From: Ophiodon elongatus
Lineage: Eukaryota; Chordata; Actinopteri; Perciformes; Hexagrammidae
Reading direction: 5' to 3'
DNA: 64,000 bases
Assembly: GCA_016806645.1 (NCBI GenBank)
Contig: JACSYO010001600.1
Span: 809,001-873,000 of the forward strand
Of this stretch, positions 24,775-34,600 are shown piece after piece (position 1 is the stretch's first letter; every line of letters starts with the position of its first letter). The position numbers and the translations under genes are program-made. The notes beneath the pieces were generated by a model. It saw only the letters and a list, made by a program, of their open reading frames with translations, searched no databases and had not been told where the DNA came from.

Positions 24775-27700
24775 GTACTGGGTGAGATGGAAGACAAGCA
24801 GTGAGACAAAGTGTGTGTTTGTGTGTGTGAGTGAGTATCAGTCTGTTTATTGCCTGGCCTGAGACAACAGAGTCATACAGTCATGCTCCTCCTCTTAGCA
24901 AAAGGCTATGATATTTTAAGCCAAATGTCGACTCCCTGTCTCTACAAAAAAAAGAAACAACTCTTTTTGACTATGTTAACTCATACTGTAGTTATTTTAT
25001 CTTTACCAACATATTATCATTCCAGAAAACCAATAAAGCCTAGAGTGTGAGAATGCTATCCATTATCTGCTTTGTTGGCCAAAATGGAACAATAATCCTT
25101 AAGAAGCAGCTCAGTTCTACTTACACTCAAACTAATCCAGCCTGCCACTAGCTGCACACCGGACCAATTTCAAATGGAGGCCACTTGATAATAAATTGCT
25201 TGAGCACTGAGCCAGGTCTTATCTAACAGGTGTGGCAGCAGGATAGGAGGAGAGGATAGCTGGAAGATAAGAGAAGCCAAGTGCTGCTTTCCTACCCTGC
25301 GTGGACCATCTCCAGAGGTGCCGGCCTCTCCATCAGCAATCAGACCGAAGGCTTTCAACACCACTGCAGCCTAATTCACACAGACGTGAGCATCCATGCA
25401 ATCTCTACTCTAAATGGAGTTTGTGTGCATTTCAGCGCCTCTATCCGTGAATCTAAGTGGAAGGAAATATCTCAAATTTATGACTTATGCTTTGGTTATA
25501 AGCTGCTTGAAGTAGAAGGAAAAACAAATCACAGAAGGAGGCTTTCAATTGGGCTTTAGTTATGATTACTGCTGAAAAGATTGGCAAAAAATGACAAAAG
25601 ATAAATAAAAAAAAATGACAAACATTTGCTGGTTCCAGCTTCTCAAATATGAAGATTTGCTACTTTTCTCTGGTCATTATCTTTGGGTTTTGAGGGACAT
25701 TCTCCACTATTTCTGAGATGATTTTTTGCAAACATAGTTGCATGGTTATTTGCATTTCTTTAACCTAAGTTTTTTGTTATTTAGGGTATTGTTAGATTAA
25801 AAAATCCATAATATGCATCTTAGAAACTTTTAAAAACTACAAGATAAAGGATAAATACATGGAACCCAGTATTCACCCAGCTTTTCTTACTTATTTTTTT
25901 AAAGCACTATATCTGCGTCTAAGTTTGGGTGTCTTCTCCAAGTTCGGTCCCTTCAGAGTACAGAACTTCCACAGGAGACAATATTCTGCTGGGATGGTTA
26001 ATGTGCTCAACTTCCCTCTGCCTCTATGGGGTCTTGCATTAGAGATGAATTCTCTCACTCACACAAACACGAATGCCAGAGGTATCGCTGCACACAATTT
26101 GATTCATTGCCTTTTCTGAGGTCTCATCCATCTCCTTTTTGTCTCCCTCTTATCTCCCTCGCTCACTCTTTTTTTTCCTCGTCTTGTGCCTTGTTTTTTC
26201 CCCATTATTTTCACTCCAAGCCCTGAATGGAAATAATGGGCTGAGTTTTAAATATTTATGAATTTTTCTTGGTTCAATATCCAAAGATTGCCACTTGCAG
26301 AAAATGCCTTGCTTGTGACTTTTCCTATATTCTGTTTACAGCACTATTTCTGCTTCTCTCTTTCATTGTCTACATTAAAGCAATACCAACAACCGTTTTG
26401 ACCATGTTCATATCGAAATACATTTTAACCTGTCATGTCATACCTGTGGGCTGAAAAACAACCACTGGCCTTGATGGCTTTGCCTCCACTCGGCTGTGTT
26501 ATCCTTCTCTGCCGAGGCAACTTAAATGAATTCTACCTGCTTGTTGGATTTGCCGGCCCAGCTGCAGTAATTAATGCTTCAGGTGATATTGGAAGAACAC
26601 GTACAGAGAATGTTTGAGATTAGTCAAATTAACATAATGAGCAAGGACAAGCAGAGCTGCTGCGAAAGCTCTTTATTCCTGACGAGCACACAGGTTAGGG
26701 ATGGGTGGCTTCTCAAGAAATGAAAGGGTGCTTGTATCTAGTGACAAAGTGGGTGTAGGCTTTATTATTATGCTTTTAGAGCTGAGCAGGAAACTGTGAC
26801 CTCAGACTGACAATTATACTGCAAACGTTCACGAATGAAGAAAATCTGGTTACTATTTACAAAGTCGTTAAGCCTTCAAATACCTTAGTTTCCATCACTT
26901 AAAAAGCTTAAATAAATGATTGGGCTCTTGTTTATATCCCAAGAGGTAAACACAGAACACCAGTTTTCATTAAGACGCCACATAAAAACCTTGCCTCTAA
27001 CTGCATTTACATTTCCCCTCTAACAATCCAAGTGTAGAGCTGATGAACCACAGATCTGCGCAAACTAATGGAGACTCTGTTTGAACAGCCCTCTCTGGCT
27101 GAGGCTCAGATGAGTCAAACTGAATTGAGAGATTGCGACTGAGATGAGAGACTCGACTGCAACCAACCCTCTTTGGCATAAAACTTTTACATGTTGCTTC
27201 ATGTAGAAATAATGAAAAAACAATCTCATGCTTTATGCAGGGCACCACTTGTTTGGTCCGCACGTAGTTCACACACAAATGCAATTAGGAATGCATGCAT
27301 TTTTTACCAGAGGTTTGGAGAAAATCTCATTTTTTTTCATGGCATTCATTTTCTTTCCATTCAATTGAAATCATCGTTTTGAGAGTGGATTTAGTACTTT
27401 CATGAAAGGGGGCCAGAATAAAAGCCAAAAGCAAGCTTAAAAACAAAACATATAGACTTTGTATTAAAATGCATCCAAATTGTTTTACATTTGTGAGACC
27501 ATTACTAAAAATCACTCAGTCAATTTCAAATATTGGTCCTATGGGCATTAAAAGGTCTCATGCACAGAAGGACATAATGAGTGTTTGTGGGTGAATTTCA
27601 CATACAATTTTGGGCTCTGTTGCTCTTATCAGGTGCTTCATAGCAGTTGAGGCACTCACCAGTAAAATGACTGTAATGAAAAGCAATCCTTTACCTGACC

Positions 27701-27939
27701 ACCCCGTACATTACGAGGACGTTGCCCAGAAGTCCCACCACGCAAATGACGGAGTAGAGAGCCGTGATGCATATGGCTATGATTATACCCCCGGCGCTCC
27801 TCACCGGACCCTGCTGCTCGGTGTCGTTCTGCAGCCTGTCGCCCATCTCCTCGTCCGAGAAGGTGACATTAATAAAGGGGATGACGGAGTAAAGGTCGGA
27901 CAGGGAGAGCTGAGCTCCTGAGACCGTGTACGGCTCCAT
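17400..27939 (-). CDS. oprd1: Delta-type opioid receptor, complete 3-exon coding sequence (join of 27939-27695, 19903-19548, 17929-17400)
   Basis: Class A G-protein-coupled receptor of the plasma membrane; the family binds enkephalin-type peptides and signals through Gi/o. The spliced reading frame is 376 residues plus TGA, close to the 372 of human OPRD1. Seen: two N-glycosylation sequons in the N-terminus (N24-V-T, N38-D-T); GN in TM1 (N73); LALAD in TM2 (D101); disulphide cysteines C127 and C205; amine-binding D134 in TM3; the sodium-site partners N137 and S141; DRY at 151-153; W179 in TM4; CWTP with H285 in TM6; and NSSLNPxLY at 317-325. Delta is favoured over mu or kappa by WYWDTVTKICVF after the second extracellular loop and by the tail TREPVSVCAPTE, which resembles the delta tail. 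Teleosts have oprd1a and oprd1b; I cannot say which this is. T369 aligns with the main GRK-phosphorylated serine of mammalian delta, while A367 replaces a phosphorylatable threonine. Confidence 0.97.
17930..19547 (-). other. oprd1: oprd1 intron 2 (1.6 kb, phase 1)
   Basis: Bounded by donor GTGAG (19547-19543) and acceptor AG at 17931-17930. Much of it is a dispersed repeat of about 550 bp (18429-18980) described separately. The intron sits in the codon for Gly201 in ECL2, the usual position of the second opioid-receptor intron. Confidence 0.92.
18429..18980 (+). repeat. Dispersed repeat copy A inside oprd1 intron 2
   Basis: Shares with 37670-37870 the ordered phrases AGAAGTGGACG, CACCCATTGGTTTGTGGAC, GGGTGGAG, and AAAGGGTTAAAGTTGTAAGA, same strand. 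Its downstream half (GGACCATAATTTATTAAATG, GAGACCATAAAC, ATAAATCAAGTGAAAAGTAG) recurs in reverse complement at 44590-44823. This is a common teleost interspersed repeat; this copy is the longest of the three here. Confidence 0.8.
19548..19903 (-). CDS. oprd1: oprd1 coding exon 2 (TM2 to TM4 and start of ECL2)
   Basis: Encodes residues 82-201 across TM2, ECL1, TM3, ICL2 and TM4. It begins after acceptor ATCAG (AG at 19905-19904) with YTKMKTATNIYIFNLALAD and ends at MAVTKVKEN plus one base of a Gly codon, followed by donor G|GTGAG (GT at 19547-19546). It holds D101 (2.50), C127 (3.25), D134 (3.32), N137 (3.35), S141 (3.39) and DRY 151-153. This is the most conserved exon of opioid receptors, and every landmark is intact with no frameshift. 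The open frame continues past the donor into the intron, but the splice signal and homology end the exon at 19548. Confidence 0.97.
19904..27694 (-). other. oprd1: oprd1 intron 1 (7.8 kb, phase 2)
   Basis: Bounded by donor GT at 27694-27693 and acceptor AG at 19905-19904. It contains a (CA)n microsatellite at 24734-24772 and a probable degraded repeat around 21800-22200 containing phrases such as GATATCCGATCC. No further exon is needed, because exons 1 and 2 join in phase. An open frame on the minus strand at 21257-21487 shows no homology I recognise. The segment 26470-26620 has a conserved-element-like texture (CAGTAATTAATGC) but that is an impression only. Confidence 0.9.
24734..24772. repeat. 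(CA)n microsatellite
   Basis: An uninterrupted CA run of about 39 bp in oprd1 intron 1. Confidence 0.98.
27695..27939 (-). CDS. oprd1: oprd1 coding exon 1 (N-terminus and TM1)
   Basis: Encodes residues 1-81 plus two bases of codon 82: the extracellular N-terminus, with glycosylation sites at N24 and N38, and TM1 (about 50-78) ending YGVV. The ATG at 27939-27937 has A at -3 and G at +4, a good Kozak context, and an in-frame TAG at 27969-27967 rules out an upstream start. The donor is AG|GTAA (GT at 27694-27693), giving a phase-2 intron that completes an Arg codon with the A that opens exon 2. The N-terminal 45 residues are the least conserved part of opioid receptors, so exon identity rests on TM1 and the splice position, which is the classical opioid-receptor site just after TM1. 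Confidence 0.96.
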
Positions 27940-28330
27940 GCTGCTGGCGCTGCGTCGCTGTCCACTCTACCCGTGGTGCTGGAAAAAAAACTTGCTCACA
28001 CAAATAACTGAAGGAACTCAATTATCTGGAAGGGGAAATATTGTCCGACTAAAGGCAAGAAGGGGAAAGAGAGTGCACAAGAGTTTTCCCAAAAAATAAA
28101 AAAAGTGTAGCGCAGAGAGGCTCTGCGTGAAAGAATTGCGGTTGTTCCTCTGTTTTCTATCCAGATAGAAGAGGACAAGGTGGCCCCTCAGCAGCGACCA
28201 GATTTGTGTGTGTGTGCTCTGGCCGTGTGCACACTTCTTATACTCTCCGAGATCCCCACCTCACAGCCCGTGCACTCTCGTATACTCGTGCGTCGACGTC
28301 GAGGCTGCGCATTATACGGCCGCGGGCGTC
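27940..28330 (-). promoter_or_regulatory. oprd1: Candidate oprd1 5' UTR and core promoter
   Basis: Upstream of the ATG, on the minus strand, the sequence is richer in G, C and CpG than the AT-rich surroundings. A TATA-like GTATAAG lies at 28243-28237, which would place a start site near 28205-28215 and a 5' UTR of about 270 nt. A palindromic TCGACGTCGA at 28293-28302 contains a CRE-like ACGT core. Both motifs are short and could be chance; there is no transcript evidence in the sequence. Confidence 0.4.
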
Positions 28331-29980
28331 AAACGGGAATGTGATGGGTGCGCCACACAGCTGATACAAGATGCAAGGATTGTGCATATCATTTGAGGTG
28401 CTTTGTCTGCTTCCAAGCTGTGAATATAATCAACCCAGCTGCCAACAAACAAACAAGTCCAAAATCAATAAAGTTCCCATCGAAGTAATTTAAGAATGTA
28501 CACCTGACAGAGGGAAAATGGGGTTTACAAAGTTTTTACTGCCATGGGAGGAAAGCCAAAATCAGTAGTCTCTCCTGGTACACAAAACAAATCTGAAAAA
28601 GCACTCTGACAATGGCACTGCAAATAAATTAAACGATGATGAATAACATTTCTACAGATGAGAAAACAATCTAACTACAGCTTTCTATCATATGAACTTA
28701 ATCTGCAGATGTTGCATTGAATTATAGACTCATTGTTTTCCAAGCATGTCAAGGAGTAAATAAACACCCCCATAAAATGTAAATCTTTCTTGACCGCCAG
28801 TAGTTTAACTTCTCAAAATGATGCAGTGGCTTACAGGTGTAGCCTGGTTATTCCAGGATACGGTGCGATCACTTCTGGGTTTACAAGTGCAACAGGACAC
28901 ATTTCTGACCAAACACATTTAGCGTTTCCTTTTGGTCAAAAACAAATTGTGAGCGATATATCACCAACAATACTCCATACTAAAGATGCAGCATTACAAG
29001 CTCCGCCAATCATTTGAAATGGTGTCCACTTCCTGTTTCCTATTTGGCGTGGTGATGGCGTTTTCCTACCTCGTTTGGAAGTGTTGTGAACAACGTTGGA
29101 TGGATAGAAACAGAGAGTTATATTTACGATATATATATCAATTTATTTCGCTAACATTAGATATTTACACAGCTAGCAGTCATAGCGTTGTGAAAATGAG
29201 TTTGTTTGGGCTTGCGCAAACGTAAGGTGCCAGATCTTGTGAGAATGTGTTGCTGAATGTGTCTCTCGAGATTTATCCGTGTGAAAAAAAAGCCATTTCA
29301 GTGTCATTGTGTATGAAAGGCATGTGGCATGTGAAAAATGGGTCCAATATTGACTTTTGAGACGATGGGAATAAAGAATCGGACATAACTTGTACTCACG
29401 TTCACTCCTGTCATTAGAGTTAATAGACTCAGGACCTGTCGCTCATCTTCCAAAGTGACAAAATCCATGTGACACAGATACAGGAAACCAACTCTCAGTG
29501 GGGCATCTCTGTTCTTAACTGCATGTCAGTTCTTGAGGTGATATGGCAAACTTGTTGACAAACAGTTGCTTATTTTGGCTCCACATCCAGCAGTTACGTA
29601 ACAACATTATCATTAATTTGGGGTCGTGTCTATCTAATCCTTTGCTCTGTTTTTTGTGTCCACTAACTCCTTTGGGAAATATCTGGCTCTATGCTGCTAA
29701 ATGCTCCACTTTACTAGCTAGTCGCTAACTGTATGTCCACAGTTTGGTGCGGAGCACGTAAAGTATAGTGGGTTTTTACAGCTTGTCAGAGCTACTTAAA
29801 ATGTTTCTGCAATGTTCCCCCTGGCATTTTGTTCTGAAAGTTGCACGTCAGTTAATTAACTTCCCTCTTTTCAAGAGTTATTTAAGAGAGAACATTTTGG
29901 ATTCTCCTGCTCTCTGTTTCCTCCATCTTAAGCAATGTCAAGACTGCTTGCTTTCCATTTTTCATTCCACTATCCGAAAC
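28331..29980. other. Intergenic DNA upstream of oprd1
   Basis: No gene seen. Around 29700-29770 the phrase CTAGCTAGTCGCTAACT followed by CAGTTTGGTGC recurs in diverged form near 63425-63470 (CTAGCTAGTTGCTAACTTTG, then TTTGGTACAGG), so both are probably fragments of one repeat family. Confidence 0.45.
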
Positions 29981-29981
29981 C

Positions 29982-30132
29982 CATCCATCCATCCATTATC
30001 CGAACCGCTGATCCTATTCACGGTCGCGAGGGCGCTGGAACCGATCCCAGCTGACATTGGGTGAAGGCAGGGTTCACCCGGACAGGTAGCCAGTTTATCG
30101 CAGGGCACGTATAGAGACAGACAACCATTACC
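29982..30132 (-). mobile_element. SINE 3' fragment, same family as 3168-3437
   Basis: In the overlapping part it matches the copy at 3168-3437 (ACAGGTAGCCAG...ATCGCAGGG against ACAGGTCGCCAG...ATCGCAGGG, and AGACAGACAACCATT). It continues through CCAGCTGACATTGGGTGAA to a (CATC)n run, that is an ATGG-type tail on the minus strand. It is 5'-truncated and lacks the tRNA-like head. Confidence 0.7.
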
Positions 30133-30968
30133 GCTTAATGGTGCAAATTTGCGTGTAAAAGTAATTTGAAGGTGATTCGATGTGTAAAAAAAAAGAAAAA
30201 AAGAGAATGCACATTTATTTTTGAGTATTTGTCTCTAACACCAATGAAATAAAGTGTCCCATGTCCTTTTTAAAGTCATTATTGGGTATTGACTATTTTT
30301 TCCAATAAAAATAGAAAGTTTTAAACAACAGGATACATTCATGATAATAATATTATCACAATATCTACGGATAAAAAGATAAATAATCCTATCAGTCAAA
30401 CTATAAGTCTGCTCATAATGCGAGTTGTCTCTTGTTTTGGCAAATTAATTACATTCAGAATACCAGTTCATGGCTGTTGAGTCTGTAACCATAACTGTGC
30501 ATGATTTAAGAGGTGCTGGATTATTTGCATGATATGTGTATTATTAATGGTGTCAATATTTTGTTTTTAAATATCAAATGGTTAACACAGGTATATCGCA
30601 ACACTCCTTTTCACATTCAACTTATTGCGACACATTTTACTTTCTTGTCTTTGTGGGCCTGTCTGTGCATTACTGTACATCATGACACCCAGAGTGTATT
30701 AATTCAACATGTCTCCTTAGCTCTGTCTGTTTGTAGGATTGATCAAGGTGAGTCAGAAGTTCAGGCAAACAGTGGTGGCAAGGTTTTCTCATGGGAGTTA
30801 AAGGCAGATTGATCCTTGACACTTTTTACTTGCTCATCAGCGCTTATCTAATGGCTCCGATGTGCCTCCTGGGAAATGAAATACTTAGTGGATACTACCT
30901 GCGCTGGAATCCACATTGGTCATTAGGTGCTTCAGCTCCATCATTCACGTCAACCCATCCAGCGTCTG

Positions 30969-31004
30969 CCCCCCCCCCCAACACACACACACACACACAC
31001 ACAC
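30969..31004. repeat. C tract followed by (AC)n microsatellite
   Basis: A run of about 11 C followed by an AC run of about 25 bp. Confidence 0.97.
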
Positions 31005-31600
31005 CATCCCTTTTGATCATCCTCCCATCCGACCTCTCTCTTGGCCACAACACATCCGCTGGTCACCTTCACTGGTTCTCCAGAGCAATATCCATGTGTC
31101 TTTGTGTTCTTACTCCTTCTCTCCTGACTCCTTTCCTGCCATCACAACGTAATTGAACTAGCTGTTTCTCTCTGTCGTATACTTTTCATTTGCTTTATGC
31201 TCTGTGCCGGCCCATAATGTAGCCCCCTTTCCTGGAGATACTACCTTAATTCTTAATTATCACCGGTTTTGTTGTGTATTCTCCTTCTCCAGACACCTGC
31301 ATTTATTCTATATCATACAAACTGGTCTCCACCCCGGACAAATGATAGAGGGGGCACTGAGGTACAGGAAGTATCAGCATTCTCAATCTCACTGAGTGAT
31401 GGCTGTGATTTAATTAATTTGCTAATTCATTAAGTCATTAGCTCCATTTCCCTGACTGGATGGTAAAATTTGAAGGAAGGAGAAACATATTTCACTCCAT
31501 TTGCAACTGACCTGTTGATGGGCTAACACTTCAATTTACTTTTCGCTAAAGCACTCAGTATACCTACATTTAGATTTCTTCACATGCATAAGCAGAATGC

Positions 31601-31624
31601 ATGGAGCTCTAGTTAGAGCTCCAT
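31601..31624. repeat. 24-bp near-perfect palindrome
   Basis: The arm ATGGAGCTCTA, spacer GT, and its exact reverse complement TAGAGCTCCAT. Confidence 0.9.
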
Positions 31625-34600
31625 GTTTAGAGCATGAAGGTTGTGTGATTTGCTTTTGTTTTTGCCTTTCCAAACTGCGTTTATTTAATGTGTGGAAGCC
31701 GTTCCTGCATGATATCAGAGTTTAGTCTAACATTGCACAGCACATGTGCAAGAATGAAAAGCTTGTAGCAACAATAAATGGATGTTCAACTTGTACCTGT
31801 CCTAAATTAGGAGGCTGTGTTTCACTGGGCTACTTGGGAATTTCTGCAGCAATTTCTGCAGCATGAAACATAAATAAATACAATGTCAAAAACAAATGCA
31901 CTCCAACACACATAATGTTAAAGTTCTGTGTACCACAGTTGCTTTGTTGCCCCCCCCTGTTTCACAGGGCCCTGTGCCCCTACAGCAGGTGCTTGAAAAC
32001 AATATATCGCAACACATGTAAGTCATGGCAGCTCATGTCCCTTGTGGCCTTCAGTTATTCCACAGCCCGAAATCCTTGATCTTGTTTAGTTGAGTCCAAA
32101 ATCGTTGAAGCTATTGTTGTACTACACTATTGAAAAGTGGTCACAGCTCATGAATTTATCAGAGTAAGAAGTATGTGCCTGCAAACCTGAGGCTCATAAA
32201 TAAGTCATGCAACTTATAGACCATGTTGTAAATAAATATAAGCTACTAATGTCAGTATTTCTACAAATAAGACCGTTTGAAGATGCACAAGATTTGTGTT
32301 AGAAAAGCCTGGCTGCAAAAGAAAAAGGAATGCATCTGATCCCTGTTTTTTTAAGACATAATGTAATGCAACTGTGTCAGATTTGGTCATGGGCAGTAAA
32401 ACACAACGTGCACAGAAAAGCAAACACAAAAGAAGCAAAGAGTCTCATAAAGGAGCCAGTGAGTACTCCATCCAGAGAAAACCAAAGATGGTTCTGTCGA
32501 TGCTGCAAGTAAAAACATTTTTTAGCACCTTGCACAAGGATGGTAATGTCAGATAGATGGTCTGTTAGCCAATCTGACTGTTTGTCAGAACATATCTCAA
32601 TATCTACAGATTGCTATGCGATTTGCTCAATCATTGTGATTCTAAAAGTATTATTCCTGATGGTTTTAGTGACCCCACAACCTTTCATCTAGTGCCACTG
32701 CCAAGCAAACATTACCACATGTGAAATATCAAATGCGCATGCCTATATTTCCATATTTGTTTAGAATATTTATGGTTCAGGAGGATGACTTGTGATGTTT
32801 TTGTGTCTCTGACCCTTCCTCTTGTGACACAACAAGGTGTCAAAATTTCCTTTTTTTGCAATTGGGTTTACATTTGAGATTATAGCAATGGAAACTGTTT
32901 TGGGTCATACTTTAACTGTGGATTCAGCCACCAAGTAAAGCAGTAAGACAGTAAAGCAAGTCTTACACATGACTGCGAGATTAAGGCTGATTTGTGAGGT
33001 CAAGGGTTTAGCGCGCCACACGTTTTTTTTCTTAAGGAGCTAGCATTAGCAAATAGTAATGTATCGTTGGTGATCATGGATATAATAAATAACTTAAAAT
33101 TCAACCAGCAAAAAATTAAGATACGTCCAGCTTAGAATCAGTGGAAAGACATGCAAGTTGTGAGAGGAGGAGGAGGGGACAAAATCACGATAGAAGGCCA
33201 AGCTAACATTAGCCTTGCGACTGGGCCCCTGCCACTGCCATCAGTTCGCAGATTGGATGTGCCTGTCAGTGGCCACAATTTATGCCTCCAGATGATCTTG
33301 TAAGATAAATTCACTTGCAGTATCGTGGAACAACTTCACCGACCACCAACAATCCATTCACCATGCAGGCTGGTTTGTCACACGCAAATGATACAAAGGA
33401 AGGACCGTACACAGAAAATTCCAGTGAAATCTGTCAAATAAAGAAGTAAAATAATTAGTTAATTTGCTATTATTAATTTCTTGGATTTCAATTCATTTCT
33501 AAATGCTTTAAAAAACAGGAGATGTTAAAAATCTACATTTCAATAAATATTATGTCAGCCGAATCAAATTGCTTACAGGATATTCAACCCCTCAACCTGT
33601 TTCATTATAATACATTTGTTGCTCTAAATATTTGACTCCTTTACTTGACAGTGATTATATAAACGTGATAAATAATGCAATGAATATTTGATGAGTTTAC
33701 AGTTATTATAATACCTCCTCCAAATCGAGGAGTTGCATGTTCTGTCTATGGCGCTCTTGGCGTTTTGGAGAATATTCCAACATATATTCCAATTGCTTTG
33801 AGCATAAACACCTTGGCGTGTGCTGGCTGTTCTTGCGCCATCTGTGGAGGCCCGTGCCACCGTGATTTTATATCTTAATAATACTGATGTGCGATCTTCA
33901 GTCTGGGTTCTCTTATCATATAGCCTAGTGGCATTGGCATTTTTTACCACGTTTCCACGAATCCACCAAAGTTCTAAAGTGCCTCTAATGCAGTTTTAAC
34001 TTCAGGGTTTAGACCGAGGTGTTTAGACAACAGGAACCCATTAAAAACTCAGTCAGGCATCGTTCAATTGATGAAAAGCTTTTATTTCAGTGTTTTGTGA
34101 TGTTGTTTACTGTTTTGCCGTGCTGCCAGGTCATGAGCACTGAATTTAAGATAACGTAGTGGTCATATTTCAGTTTCGCTGCAATAAGGCTGAGGTGTTT
34201 TCTATAACTGCCGATGTGTATTTACCGTGTAGATCATGTTGATTTAGAGTGCGGGGAACAAAGAGCAGGCAGCTCCACCTTCCACAGGATGGGCGATTAG
34301 GAACACAGGCAATTAACTTTCTGGAGCCTCTGATTGTATTTAATCTTTAGTAAATATATCCTCGGTGTACTGCATGTGTTTGATAGGGAGGAGGTTCTTT
34401 ATGCGATATTGTGTATATATCTCTGAATACATCTTATCTTGGTGGATTTGTGTTATTTTTATATCTATGATATATGAAATAAAAGATGAACTTGATCCCA
34501 TTTCACTCGGACCGATGTTGAAAAAGGGGATGCAGTTTTTCGTGTCCCCTACAAGACCTTTCAACCGAAAATTGTAAGCTTTCTGAAGCAGATGGAGGGG

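Noticed and set aside
27610..27921. 103-codon plus-strand frame
   Set aside because: Antisense shadow of oprd1 exon 1.
17400..27939. Kappa or mu opioid receptor as identity for the GPCR
   Set aside because: WYWDTVTK and the C-terminal TREPVSVCAPTE fit delta better, despite mu-like residues at 6.58 and 7.35.
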